Of a stretch of DNA of 64,000 nucleotides, positions 23,150-35,477 are shown piece by piece. Made by a program: the position numbers and the translations under genes. This stretch comes from Gigaspora rosea (Eukaryota; Glomeromycota; Glomeromycetes; Diversisporales; Gigasporaceae). The notes under the pieces are model-generated. The model worked only from the letters and a program-made list of their open reading frames with translations, was not told the origin of the DNA and did no database searches. Each line of letters begins with the position of its first letter. Positions within the stretch are counted from its first letter, which is position 1. The DNA lies in contig QKWP01001137.1 of assembly GCA_003550325.1 (NCBI GenBank), forward strand, positions 55,672 to 119,671. Reading direction: 5' to 3'.

Positions 23150-24660
23150 CAAGCTGGATCAGTAGATTTGTAATCTGAATTATATCAAAAACGCATTTAA
23201 CTAATATTTTTGAAATGTTTCGATGATTTTTGATGATTGTACTACTAGATCAGATTAGATCTTTGTTTATTTTTTTCTTGTTTATAATTTAGATCTTCTA
23301 TCAATTTTACATTGTTTTTTCGTTTTCTTTTTGTTTTTTTTGGTTTGGTTTCATTTTTTTAGTTTTGTTTTGTTTTATTTTATTTTTTATTTTTTTTATT
23401 TTTTAATTTTTTTATTTTATTTCTACACTTTACTACTAGTACTTTGCATAAAATTTGACGACTTTTCGGCACTTTGCGCAAGCCAACTCTGCCTTTCAAC
23501 ACTTTGCAAGAACACAACTAATTTCTTTAGCAATTTCTAAATATTAAGAAAGCAAATTTTCACAAGTTTTTGCAAGTTTTTGCAAGGTTTCACTTCATTT
23601 ATTTTTTGTTTCATGTTTTTTGTTTTTGTTTTTTTGTTTCATTTTTATTAATTTATTTTATTCTAGCACTTTGCGAAAACCTTTGCCAATTTCTGAATTG
23701 CAAGATCACAAACTTACTTTAGAGAAATGGAGATTTGGGGCTTCATTTATTTTTTTATTTAGTTTGCTTACATTTTTGTTTTTTGTTTGGTTTCTTTTTT
23801 TTTACTTATTTTAATTTTAATTTATTTTATTTATCCCTTACTTCCTTCAGAACTTTGCAAGAAAACGACTTGACTTTTCCGGCACTTTACAAGAACACCA
23901 ATTCTAACTTTGCAAGTAGTTGTGATATGAGCGAATATAATTGAATATAAACAAATATGAACAAATATAAGCAAATATAATAGTTTATTTTTTTCATTTT
24001 TGTTTTTTGTTGTTTGTTTGTTTTTTTTTACTTATTTTTTAATTTAATTTTATTTATTCTTTAATTCTTTTAGAACTTTGCAAGAAAATGATCTAACTTT
24101 TCTGGCACTTTACAAAAACACCAGTTCTGACTTTTCCGGCACTTTGCAAGAAGTAGAAATATGAGCAAATATAAGCGAATATGAGTGAATATAAGAAATA
24201 TAATAGTTTATTATTTTTGTTTTCATTTTTTATTTTTTTTTGTTTCATTTTTTTTGGGTTTATTTTTTTTGTCATTTTTTTTATAATAATATATAATAAA
24301 ATATAATATAATATTTAAAATATAATATATAATAATAATAAATAAAAAAAATAAAATTTTATATTAAATTGCGAAAACTTGTGAATATTGTATATTTAAT
24401 AATTTAAAATTTTATATAATAATCATAAATAAAAAAATAAAATTTTATATTAAATTGCAAAACTTGCAAAAACCTATAAAATGTTTAAAAATTTGCAAAA
24501 AGCATGATAATATGAATATAATAATTATTCATTGATATATATATCGATTAATATCTATATCAGATATATATCAATTACTATCGATAGAGATTGGCAAGGG
24601 TGTTGAGTATCGATATATGTCTTACCTGGTTAGTCTATATATAAATTCTGTATACAGAAT
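23150..24660. repeat. T-rich repeat with CTTTGCAAGAA motif, copy 2
   Basis: Second copy of the 7030-8450 repeat, same orientation and same order of blocks, with the same recurrent GGCACTTTGCAAGAA words and the terminal ATCGATATATAT segment. Copy-to-copy differences are substitutions and poly-T length changes. No TIR or TSD found. Confidence 0.75.
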
Positions 24661-24910
24661 TTATATATGTGATACATATCAGGTACATGATGTATTACAG
24701 AATTTATATATATGATATGTATTTGATACGTATATAATATATATACTATATGTGTACTATATATGTCCGATATGTATCCGATATCCTACATGAACTCTAC
24801 ACATATCGGATATATGTATAAATATATCTTACACATATCAGGTACATATCATATATATATTTTACATATCAGGTACCTGATATTATACTGATGTATATCA
24901 TTTTAACATA
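24661..24910. repeat. cryptic AT-rich repeats (ATATCAGGTAC, ATATCCGATAT)
   Basis: About 250 bp of interleaved short repeats around ACATATCAGGTACATATCA, GATATGTATCCGATATC and TATATAAATTCTG, giving many small dyads. Followed by a purine-rich AAAGAAAAG run to 24955. Confidence 0.6.
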
Positions 24911-24955
24911 TGTAGGGGAAGAAAGAAAGAAAAGAAAAAAAGAAAAAAGAAAAAA

Positions 24956-27340
24956 CAAGTTTAACAAAAGTACATAAAATCCTATAGAAATATAACTAAC
25001 AGTCACTTTAACCTTGTGAGATTGTAAAAATTATATAATACTAAATAAAGAAGTCTCTGCTCTATCTAAATTAACTTATCATATACATGAGGAAAAAACT
25101 AATACTAGCAAAAAACTCTAACTAAATTGCAGAGAAGTGTATATAATGCATTACAGCTAAAAAAAAAGAACCTTCTAGAAAGAAATTTCGTTTTGGTGAA
25201 TTCTTCAAAATATCATACGTGTTATTCATTGTTTATTCCAAGTATAATCAAAAGTCACTCATGACTTGGTTTCAATATAGTAGCCCTGTTCCCAATTTAA
25301 AAGGAGTAAAACATTGCTGATCTTTTAAAGAGGATAAACCAAAATGCCTACTTTGTCAAAATTTTAAAAAAGCAAAAGAGATGAGAGAGATACTAAAAAA
25401 ATCAACTTGTTTTCATGAATTTGAAACCATGTAAGTTTTGTAGCTTATAGAATAACATATTAACAAAATAACTTAAACTGAAGTTTAAGTTATATTAACA
25501 ACCACTTCCAGCTATATTATAGCTAACTACGTTCAATAGTTCTTGAGCTTTATACTAGGGAACCAAGGCTAAGAAAGTCTTTTTCATCTCTTTTTTAGTT
25601 ATTCCCAGTTTGAACTCATGTCCCAGATACTCGTAAAGAAAAGTTTTGTAACTAATTTTATATATTAACTATAAGTTTTTCTACAGGTTGGTGTTTGGAA
25701 AAATTGGTCCAAGTGATCATCAGAAAGAGTTCTGTTTCGATCTATCTTACCTTTTAACTTTGAAAAAAATGCTTTTGATCTATATAATGAAGGCCCTACT
25801 TAGTCTGCATCTATATAGTTAGCTCAAATAACTAATACTGTCAATTTTCTCTAATCTGAACTGCTAGAACTGCTTTTTTTTACTATATAAAAATTTGAAA
25901 AAGTTCAGTTTTCAAAAAGTTATATATAGCTTATCTGAACTTTATAATAAAATTTACAAATGTTTTAGGAGATTTTGTTCAGTTTAGGGAGAGTTTAATA
26001 ATGTTCAGTTTAGAAAGGTTCAGATTAGAGAAAAGCGACTATATATTTAACAATATTTCATCTATTTTATACTTCCAGGATAATTACAATGATAACTTTG
26101 AATTCAATATTATTCAAATTCCTCAATTTAAATATATTCTAGGCCCAGAAAATTAGACAACTTAGCTAAAATCTTTTATTCTTCTATTTATCTTTTTACA
26201 ATAAAGATACTGCTCAAATTTAATTTTTTCTGTATTTCAACTATCTACTTCACTTTTTGCTAAAATCCCAGTAGATAATTTACTTTCTTGTCAAAATATA
26301 CCATTCTAATCAAATCTTTTAACTCTTCTAAAATATCAACTCTTTTTAATATATTACTCAAAAAGCTAAGATTAGTAAAAAAAAAGTCTATCGATGCTTG
26401 GATTTTTATTCTAGAATCATTGAGGAGTGTTTTTATAAAGAAATATGGCAAAGACAATGTAAAGGAGTAAATCAGTGGGAGAAAGTTAACAGAATTTCAA
26501 GAAATGACAAGCGCAAGAAGTGTGACAAAGGGTTTTTTTGAGGAAAGTTATGCTTTCTAATAGAATTTTAGGTGAATGAAGTTTGTTGAATAATGAAGTT
26601 AAAGACGATTACCATCAGAGAAGGAAAGATTTAGTTGAAAGTTTGTTTTCTCAAGGGGTAGAAGATAGAATTGTAAATGGTGTTGTACCATTTTGGTTTG
26701 GTTTGTAAGATAGCCAAGTAGCCAAGATAAAATTTCTGGGTCATATGTGACTTAGTGCGACAGGTCGCATCTGGATACAGATTAAGATAGCCGGATGATG
26801 CCAGGCTTGCAATTGCAAAGTAGTAATTACTAGAATTAGCTTAATTAGTTGATTCAATTTGTATTTAAGCACCAACAAGACTGTCAAAGAAATAAAAAAA
26901 AATAAAAAATATTACTCAAACCAGTATGTTATAGGACAGCTTTGAACAAATTATGAACAAAAGTAGACAATTTTAAACAAAAATATGAATCTAAATTACT
27001 TAAAATTTTATTAATATAACCTATATTTTTTCTTTTCAAAAAAATATTTAGAACTATAAAAAAAATATAATCATATTTTTTTTAAACTAATTTATTAAAT
27101 TTTAAAGCCAAATTATTCTTTGAACAGTTGAAGACACTATGGATTTGAACATGAACATGGGCAAAAAAAAGTCTTGAATATAGTAGACACAACAATACTG
27201 ATCCAAACTACTCCTTAACTACTTATAGTAACTAAACTCTATTTTCAATCCAATTTAACACTTAATACTACTTCTATATATGCTTCTTTTAATTTCAAAC
27301 TTTTGTTTCTTAACCAGAATTTATTTAGCTTCAAATAGTT
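24956..27340. other. no gene recognised; possible retroelement remnants
   Basis: About 2.4 kb. Open frames such as 26260-26457 (minus) are short and lack motifs. From 26730 to 26910 a segment with GGTCGCATCTGGA resembles GGTCGCACCTGGA near 34915 at the 3' end of the LINE, so part of this may be a decayed retrotransposon end. I cannot define element boundaries. Confidence 0.35.
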
Positions 27341-27349
27341 AAAGCTTAC

Positions 27350-28560
27350 TCTAACCAAATAGTTGTTGAACAAGTAGCTCATAAAAAAGAAATAGATTTA
27401 GAAAAAATAAATTTAGAAAAAATACAAGAAGAAGTACAAAAAGAAGTATCAAATCAGAAGGAACTATAGAAATTGAAGAACTAAAAAAAAAAATATATAA
27501 ATGATATGCTTTAAATATTGCTACTAAGTTCTTGCCAATATTTTCAAATAGTGATGAAAAGTTTTTTAGCAAAATTAATTTTTACTGCAGTAATAAAACC
27601 CAAGACCCTGTAACATAGTTTGAAGAATTTAAAAAAGCAGCTAGAGCTAACTATTAGAGTCCTACTTGACAATTGGAACTTGCTTGTACTTTTATAAAGA
27701 ATAATACTCAAGAGTGGCTAGCTAGCTTAAAAATGCTCCAACTTATTTTTATATTTAGAATCATGGTCAAGAAGTTAATAATAAAATAGTTTATAGTTTT
27801 TTTTATCTTTTTAAAAAAAAGTTTAGTATCACAAAACAGAAAGCTATCTGGCGAAAACAACGATTTGAAATTAAGCAAAGCAAAAACACAGTTAATACTT
27901 ATGTTAGTCACTTTAAATGATTTAAAGAACAAATAAATTTAACCAATATTTTTTTTGCTACTATTATAATCCAATTCTTTATTCAAAGACTTTAACCCGA
28001 ATATGCTATAAATGTACAAGCTACTAAATCTATTACTTTGGATCATACTATTGCTAAAGTATGAAAATGGAAAAACAGACAAATGATAATCCCAGATCAT
28101 AATGCAAATAATACCAACTAGGCTACTAAATGTTTTACTGAGCAAATTGCTAAACTTAGTATTAATCTTGCCAAAAAACAAGCTGCCTCTTTTACCACTT
28201 CTGCTTATTACTCTAACTAAAGTAAAACTGATCACAGCAAAATACTAAAAATGTTATTTGCTACTTTTGTAACCAAAAAAAAACATTTTATCTAAACTAT
28301 TATACCCAATACTAAAACAATAAAAAGGACTACCAAGGATACCAATCTTGTGAAAGAAGTAATAATTACTTCTCTTGAAATATTTAATTCTATGATAGAT
28401 CTAGGTTCAGAAATAAAAGCTAGTTTAAAAACAGAAATTATAACTGCTCTAAATATGACCAATTTAGGAACTGAAGGCATTTGCATGATAAATATAAAGA
28501 TAATAAAAGCTATTGATCCTCTAATTGATCTTAATCACATCTATTTCCTATTTTTGAGAT
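27350..28560 (+). pseudogene. decayed retrotransposon Gag (Ty3-like)
   Basis: Read through stops and frameshifts, the plus strand gives a Gag-like polyprotein: FEEFKKAARANY and LACTFIKNNTQEW near 27620-27715, KQKAIWRKQRFEIKQSKNTV and YVSHFK near 27835-27920, a long Gln/Lys/Asn region, then CYFCNQKKHF near 28255 as a damaged CCHC nucleocapsid knuckle. In-frame stops include TAG at 27616 and 27655 and TGA at 27667, where Trp, Trp and Arg would fit. Gag packages retroelement RNA; here it is dead. No LTRs identified and no pol is adjacent, since the LINE follows at 28653. The Ty3 assignment is tentative. Confidence 0.55.
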
Positions 28561-28918
28561 GTTTTTTTTTTTAAGATGAGGTTGTGTCTCGAAGACTTTT
28601 TATTAAGTATATATTTGTATATATTATGTAATACAATGTTATACTATATTTACTCAGGAAGATTTAATCTAAACGAATTGGAACTCAGAAACAATTATAA
28701 ATTAACAATCACGAATCTGCCTAGATATGCAGTCGATACATTACAATTACGTCAACTAAAAAAATAGAGGCAAAGGCAGTACATGTTCTAAATAATTGCC
28801 ACGGAAATCAAAAAGGCACAGCCCATGTCTACTTCAGTACAGAGGCGAAATAAAAGCTGCACAAAGAGCAACAGTCTTTTATTACAATACTAAATTGGAG
28901 TAGAAGTATTTAGATCAA

Positions 28919-29257
28919 GTGATAGCAAGTAAGGAAGATTGGAGCCAGTTAAAACGGAGTTGGATAAATAAAGGAAAAGCAAGAGAAGTTACAAATCATA
29001 CTAAAAGACAAAACAGTAGGGAGGTACTATATAACAGAAAGATTAGAAGTATAAATAGAATAGGAAAGGAGAATAGACAGGAGCAAGGTATAACTGCATT
29101 TAGTATTAGAGAGAGAAAATACAAAACGAACAAGGGCAGGTACAAACCCCAAACACCAGTAGATAATGAAAATCGTCAAATTATAACGGAAATACTAAAC
29201 AGACTATCCTTGTTGGAAAATATCGATAAGGGGACAGAGGTCCCCTATCGCTCCTGA
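28919..29257 (+). CDS. LINE N-terminal region (fragment)
   Basis: A 112-residue basic, Lys/Arg/Asn-rich open stretch at the 5' side of the LINE, upstream of the endonuclease. It has no zinc knuckle or other motif I can name. It may be the end of ORF1 or the linker leading into ORF2. It closes at a TGA at 29255-29257, after which coding resumes in other frames. Confidence 0.4.
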   Translation: MIASKEDWSQLKRSWINKGKAREVTNHTKRQNSREVLYNRKIRSINRIGKENRQEQGITAFSIRERKYKTNKGRYKPQTPVDNENRQIITEILNRLSLLENIDKGTEVPYRS

Positions 29258-29382
29258 AAGTTGCCAAGGGCATCTATAAAAAGAAGGATAGGGACGTTTT
29301 CCTATCCAAACAAAGGGGAGAGCTTGAGGGTTTAATAGAAGAAAAGCAGAAGAAAAAGCAAGAAGAGGAAGAAAAGAGGAAA

Positions 29383-30060
29383 GTGATTAAAGTGGAAGAA
29401 ACAGAAGATGATAATTTTAGTGTGCTAGGAATAGGATTTCATAATGCAAATAGTTTGAAAACAAATAAGGGAAAATTAGAAGCTATCGTCGATTTTATGA
29501 AGGAAAAAAGGATTAACATAATGGGTGTAGCAGAAACAAATTTATCAGAAAATGAAGAGAAGTTTCTATTAAGAGAGAATAAAAACGTAAGGGGTTTTTG
29601 GTCGGCAGCAGAAAAAAGGATCTGGTGTTGGAATTATAATAGATAAAAGATGGGAAAAACATGTAGTTAAGTTAAACAAGGATAATCCGTATATTTTGGA
29701 TTTGGTGCTAGACTTCAAGGGCCTTTTGATAAACATTATAGTGGTATATGTAGCGCCAACTAGTGCAGAAGTACAAAAAACTATATATGAGTACCTAAAA
29801 GAACAACTAAAAAGCATAAAAGCAAAAAAGAAAGAACAAAGATGTATAGTAGTAGGAGATTTCAATGTAGATTTAAACCAAACAGGAAAAATTAATGCAA
29901 AAGTACGAAAAGAAAAAGAAGAAAAGAAACAAATACTCCAGTTTTTGAAAGAGAAAAGGTTTTTGGACATCTTTTATAAGCCTGACTCCCCAGAGCGACC
30001 AACATAGAAACGTAATGAAGCACAGTCAAGAATCGACACTATCTGGGTCGATGGTCACTG
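29383..30060 (+). pseudogene. LINE endonuclease domain (EEP/AP-type), broken
   Basis: Endonuclease-exonuclease-phosphatase domain that nicks target DNA to prime reverse transcription. Visible signatures: GIGFHNANSLKTNKGKL (motif with the conserved Asn), INIMGVAETNL (catalytic Glu), CIVVGDFNVDLN (GDFN), and SRIDTIWVDGH with DHQVVLM downstream (SDH-type end). A frameshift near 29640 and TAG at 30005-30007 break it; the TAG lies where Trp is usual before the RID motif. Confidence 0.8.
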
Positions 30061-30631
30061 TAAACAAAATATTTTGTTATACAAAACTAAGGATATGTTG
30101 TTCAGAACAGGTAGTGACCATCAAGTGGTACTCATGCAAGTAGAAACAGGTTTAAATATGCGAAAACGAAGCCAAGCAAGCAATAGAAGACTAGAAAAGA
30201 AAAGAATAGGGATAGATATAGAAAACGTCAACAAAAAGATGTGGGAAGAATACCAAGCCAAGCTGAACTTGGAACTAAAAACTAAAATCGTAAAAAGAAG
30301 CAAAGGGGAAAAGGACTTAGAAAAAAACCGCACAGAGTAGCAAGAATTAGAATCAGAGTTGGAAAGTAAAACTCTGGACCAGCTATGGAATATTATAGAG
30401 AACAGTATAAAAAGTGCGGTCTCAGTTGCACTTCCAAAAAAGAAGAGGACTCCTGTATTAGAAGATGTATCATATATAGATACGGATACAAAGAAGCTAA
30501 AGAAGAATATATGTACATTGGGTAAATGGTGCAGAAAATTGAGAAAAAATAGTGAAAAGGCCCTGGCAGAGCAGGAGTTAAAGGAACTAGAAGTCTTCAC
30601 AGTACGGCTAAAGGAGCGTTGAAAATTAGAC

Positions 30632-32200
30632 ATGTTAAATGACTACTCGGAAGTATATAAATCTTTAGAAAGTTGGTGGACTGTTCTTTCCAAAAGGTGG
30701 CAATATGCTATTAAAAATGAAGAGGAAAAAAGAATTAGAGCCTGTATAGAAACTAGATACGGAATGATAGTCAAAGGTCAAAGAGGCATGATAGATAGGT
30801 TGTTGGATCAGCCACAGAAAAGAATCCAAATAGATAGAGTAGTCAAATATACGGAAGAAAAGGAAGAGGAATTAGTAAATGAACTGAAAGAAGTGTTAGA
30901 AGAAGTAAGAAGGCATTTTGCAGAACAGTTTAGAAAACGTCAGTCCATAGCAGAAAACTTACCGAATAGATGGAAGAAAAGGTTTCATCCGATAGAAGAA
31001 ATAGAGACATTCTGGTATGAACACTTATTAGAAAAGGTGTCATTGGACGAATGGGATGAAGCACTAAAACAAACCAAAAACAAATCGGCGCCAGAGACGT
31101 CAGGTATTACCTACCCAATGCTAAAGAAAGCTAGAGGCTATGCAAAAAAGATTTTCTAGTATATGGCAAGCAGATACCTAAAAGAGGGAAGCATGCCAAA
31201 AAAATGGAAACTCAGCATGCTATATCCAATACCCAAGAAAGAAGAGTGGAGATATAGGTTAAACAATGTCAGACCCATTCTTTTATTAGAAACCTTTAGA
31301 AAGTTAGTAGTTAGGGTTTTAAATAACAGACTTGGAGCAATTCTTAAAGAAAAAGACATTTTAAAGGGAAAAAATTTTGCAGGATTGCAAGAAGAAGGCA
31401 CAGCGGCACCAATACATCTGCTAAACTGTATACTGAAAGATGCAAGGGAAAATAAAAAAGAAATCTGGATCTTGTTCCAAGACATGAAAAAAGCCTTCGA
31501 TTCAGTAAATATCGAAATGCTACAGCTAGCATTAGAGCGTATAAAACTTTTAGCAGGAGCGGTAGATTTCATAATCAATCTATACAAGAACAGGGAAATT
31601 GAGGTTATAACAGGGGTAGGAAATACAGAAAAATTTATTGCAGGAGACGGAATAGACCAGGGGGAGATCATATCACCCTTGGTCTGGAAAATATTCTATG
31701 ACCCGCTTCTAGTAGAAATTCAAGAAGGAAGAACAGAGGTTACAAAATGCAGTTAAGTTGGCCACTTAATTTGCAAAGAGGTGAAATAGAAGTACAAGAG
31801 CTACAAGTGCCAGTCTTGGCATATGCGGATGATACTATGTATTTGGCAAGAGATAAGTCTGAGTTAGAATGGATACTCGAAGTAGCAGAAGACTTTTACA
31901 GAGTAAATGATATAGAAATCAATAGTAAGAAGTCAGAACTACTAGTCCTGAACACGTCTGACAAGACTATAATACAAGAAGGCATAAAATTTGGGCCAAA
32001 GAAAGAAATAATTCATGGTAAAAAGGAAAAAGACCTAACGAGATTTTTGGGCGTATGGTTGTCCGAAAAATCAGAAGTCAGGCAAGCAGTTAGAATAGCC
32101 AAGGAGGAAGTTCTGACAATTGTCAAAGGAATCAAAAGGAAAAAGGCCTCTTTAGCACACATGGCATATTTAAACAATATAGTGCTGCTTTCAGCCTAGA
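30632..32200 (+). pseudogene. LINE reverse transcriptase domain, broken
   Basis: Copies LINE RNA at the nicked target. Fingers/palm blocks are readable: KNKSAPETSGITYPMLKKA, PKKWKLSMLYPIPKKE, NNVRPILLLETFRKL, FQDMKKAFDSVN (first catalytic Asp), DGIDQGEIISPLVWKIFYD, and LAYADDTMYLA near 31820 (YADD box). Interruptions: TAG at 31157-31159, a frameshift near 31745 between the DQGEIISP and YADD blocks, and another near 32195 before LEYRLQHC. No single frame spans the domain. Confidence 0.88.
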
Positions 32201-32414
32201 ATACAGATTGCAGCACTGTATCCTGTCTCGAGAGAACTGTGAAAAGCTGCAGAGCCCTCTTCTAATGCTAATTAAAAATAAAGCAGGAATGATTAAGACA
32301 ACTCCAAATTAAGCACTAACACACTCAAACATTGTTGGAGTTAAGTCGATTTGGCAAAATCAACTTGCTCATCACTTCACAGAAATAACATCTAGGCTGA
32401 ATAACAAAAGTGAT

Positions 32415-33328
32415 GTGGGACAAGCAGTGTGGCTAAGGCTAAAACAGGCGCAGTTGAATTGTAAGAGCACGACATATATACTAGGTTTGGAGAAAGAAAG
32501 AATAGAAAAATGCAAAGTTAAAAATAATTTAGCTTGCAAAATTGTGCTCGAAGCGAAAAAGCTAAATATTAGCTTCAAATTAGAAGAGCTAGAAGCAAAA
32601 TATAAAATAGAAGGAACAGGGATGGAGATTGTCAGTCTAGTTAAAGAAGAAGACTTGCAGAGTTTTCTTAAAGAAAAAAGGTTAAACATCTTTCTGCTAG
32701 AGCAAGTTTTGGATTCAAAAAGTGAGAAAATGCTTACATGCAAGCAGGTTAGACAAATAAGAGGCGTGCTGGCAAAAGGAAGAGCACCCAAATGGTATAC
32801 AAACCTTGAAGTAAGCATTCTAGAAGACTTGTATAGCAGGAAACTAAGAGCTCCACATGAAAAAGAAAACTTTTTACATATAAAAGCCAATTTGGAAACA
32901 ATTAGTGAAGACAAGCGAAAACGGGAATGGCTAGTTTTCAGAAGAAGAAGTAATGAAACGGAGCTAGGAAGGATACGAGCAAAAAGATCTCACAGGAGTT
33001 TCTCATAGAACACTGGAGAAAGGACTCAGTGAATAAGCAAGGCCTAGCTATAATTAAGCAGTGCGGGGGCTGCAAACTAAGAAACGAAGAAGCTAAGCCA
33101 GGCTCTGCATGTCAAGCAAGTATAAAGGCCCGGAGTAAAAAGAAGGTACTTAACAAAAAGTGGTTGAAGAAGGCAGAGGTCTCTAACAAAAAATGTAAAA
33201 AGCTAAGTATTCCCTGGGAGAACGTAGTAGAAAAATACCCTGAGACCATGGAGATAGAAGAACAGAGTTTAGTAGAGATACCTATAAGTACTGCTAATGA
33301 AGAGTACATGAAAGCTAGTATCATGTGA
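32415..33328 (+). CDS. LINE linker region after RT (two open fragments)
   Basis: Two open stretches (32415-33008 and 33029-33328), rich in Lys/Glu and helical in character, join RT to RNase H. They match no catalytic motif but sit where related LINEs carry a thumb/linker. The stop near 33007 and TGA at 33326-33328 interrupt what was one reading frame. Confidence 0.5.
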
Positions 33329-33439
33329 CAAGAAGTAATAAGAGAACTAGAAAAGGTGGCAGAGAGGATAAACTCATGGAAGACGATAAAGGCTTTTACG
33401 GATAGGTCTCTAACTAACTCCAAAGAAGAAAGAACTCGA

Positions 33440-34090
33440 ATGGGTGTAGGATAGGTGGCACTTAATGAAGCTGCTGATCATAATAGACAGAGTAAAGAAA
33501 CGTTCTGCTGTAGATTGGAAGAATGGCCATCATCAACTCAGGCGGAGTTGGGAGCAATATGGACGTTACTATTAGTAGCCCCAGAGGAGTCAAAGGTGCA
33601 AATATATACCGACAGTCTTGCAGCAATACAGGCGATCAAGAAGACAGAAAAGCTTAAAAAGTTAAGAAGCTGTCTTAAGATGCAGAATGCAAGCCTGCTC
33701 TGGCAAATCTCTCGAGTACGAAAAATCAAGAAACTGTCGGTAGAGTTGCACAAAGTCAAGGGGCATAGTGGTATTGCAAAAAATGAAGAAGCAGACAAAC
33801 TTGCAAAAAATGGGGCCAGAAGCAGCAGCATCATAAGTATCAAGTGGCCCTGGACCAAGATTCAGCAAGTAGTTCCATATTGGAAGAACTTCATAATTGA
33901 TAGCCCGATTAGGAAGTTCATGAACCAAATAGCAGCAGCAATACAAGATGTGGAATGGGTAGGACTAAAGAGGTTTGAAGAAAGGAACTTTGAAAAAGAG
34001 GATGGTAATATAGATTGGAAAGAGACATGGCGGTTTTTAGGAAGGTATAAAGGAAAGAGATGTACAGATGAAAGGAAAAATAAGGAATAA
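33440..34090 (+). pseudogene. LINE RNase H domain, broken
   Basis: RNase H degrading the RNA strand of the cDNA hybrid. Readable: GMGVG preceding a TAG at 33452-33454 (Trp usual here), STQAELGAIWTLL (catalytic Glu), QIYTDSLAAIQAIKK (Asp), LHKVKGHSGIAKNEEADKLA (His and Asp). The following segment, SPIRKFMNQIA onward, leads into the C-terminal zinc region. It parallels the minus-strand LINE fragment at 54301-55400. Confidence 0.85.
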
Positions 34091-34460
34091 ATTTTTAGAA
34101 CAAAGTGCCTTAATGGCCTTTTGCCGACGATGTCTAAGCTTAGAGTAAGAAGGCCGGACCTATACAAAACGGATATTTGTGTGACCTGTTAGCAGGAGCC
34201 AGAAACATTAGAACACCTGTCAAGATGTGTGGACTATTAGGAAATTTGAAGAATGATAAAAGAAGAAACATGCGAAGAGGTGAAAAAATTCTCCAGAAAG
34301 ATTCTAGTACGTCTGCAGAAGTAGCGATATAGGAATTGGAAAGAAGGATTTTTGGCAAAGGGGAGAAAGAGAAAAAAGTCACAAGAAACTAGTTAATTCA
34401 AGGACTTATATCTCGGAGTTGGAAGAAAAAGGTGGAAAGTCTAATAAAGGACAAAGCCGG
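34090..34460 (+). pseudogene. LINE C-terminal zinc motif, broken
   Basis: After a stop at 34088-34090 the protein continues: KCLNGLLPTMSKLRVRRPDL, then CVTC, a TAG (34190-34192), EPETLEHLSRC, forming a C-C-H-C motif found at the end of many RNase H LINEs and thought to help RNA or DNA binding. Further TAG/TGA codons follow. Confidence 0.7.
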
Positions 34461-35040
34461 GACAAGAAGGGCTTTGGATACAATTATTGAGACTGTCAAT
34501 GTGAGGTTTCGGCAGCATATTTGGAACTTCAGATATGAATTTCAAAATAACTGGGAAAAAGTAGAGGGGATAACTACCTTAGCGAAAAGAAAAAGCTGAA
34601 GCAAAAGCAAGAACAAGAGTAGCGGAAAAAAAGAAAATACCACTCCGAATAGCGAAACCAGTCAATCGCAAAGCATAGCCTAAAGAAAAATAAAGACTAA
34701 AAAAATAGAGCGAGAGTTTTAGCAGAATCAAATATAAACAATTTAATCCTAGAGGGAACCAAGCCGACTTGGTCTTCGTGGGTTAAGTTTAAATATTTAG
34801 ATTCGGAAGCATTTGGCAAATCTGATATGGCAAGCGATTGCCAGCCGGTGACAGGAGGAAACATATTCTCAGTAAGTTGAGAATCCTAATCAAGGCGAAT
34901 AATCGCTAGGCGGGTCGCACCTGGACGTAATATTGGGTAGGCTTTCTGTTAGAATAGTATTACAATATATGTAAACATTAGTTTTTTATATATAATAAAG
35001 TCTATAGACACAGAAGGCAGGATTGCCGAATTTTGAAAAA
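34461..35040 (+). other. LINE 3' region
   Basis: Remaining 3' part of the LINE: basic coding remnants to about 34680, then untranslated-like sequence with GCGGGTCGCACCTGGACG near 34910, ending in a short A-rich tail just before the 3' TSD copy. No other feature. Confidence 0.5.
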
Positions 35041-35062
35041 ATACAATATTATACTATATTTA

Positions 35063-35477
35063 TGTACTACAGACTCAGATATTTAACTATCTGTGACCTA
35101 AATCTACTAGAGCTTTCCATACCCTATCTTCTGTATAACCTGAATTTTGGATTACTCTCTATTTTGTTATTCAGCTACTTACTATATTCCCCACTTCTCT
35201 TATATTGCCGATCCTATACTTCCAAGTAGATGTAGGGGCCTTGTCCAGACAATTGTGACTTCACGATTACTTTCTAAACCTTGGTGTTCTGAGATTACCC
35301 ACAAGTAGTATTTGTAGAGCTGCCACTGCCAGGTTTGTATCTCAAGCTATCTCTTAAATGCTGCTATAACCTAAACCATATTTCAAACCATTACCTTTCT
35401 CTAATAGTAGGCAAAGCTAGGCTTTATCTATTACTTTTAGTAATCTATCATATATTACTGCAGGTATGCTAGAACTC
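35063..35477. other. no gene recognised
   Basis: About 415 bp between the LINE TSD and the split MITE. It contains no credible frame longer than 68 codons. It should be the continuation of the pre-LINE target, that is, of the decayed retroelement at 27350-28560, but I cannot align it. Confidence 0.35.

Larger units (their letters stand above)
28653..35040 (+). mobile_element. LINE retrotransposon, near full length, broken
   Basis: A 6.4-kb non-LTR element with domain order N-terminal region, AP-type endonuclease, reverse transcriptase, RNase H and CCHC tail. A 22-bp near-identical sequence (ATACAATRTTATACTATATT plus TA, one mismatch) at 28631-28652 and 35041-35062 looks like the TSD of target-primed insertion. 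The 3' end carries a short A-rich tail (TTTTGAAAAA). RNase H and a C-terminal zinc motif suggest an I-like or related clade. Many stops and frameshifts rule out activity. Confidence 0.8.

Noticed and set aside
29569..33946. many minus-strand frames of 60-180 codons
   Set aside because: Antisense of the LINE domains; Phe/Ser-rich translations with no motif.
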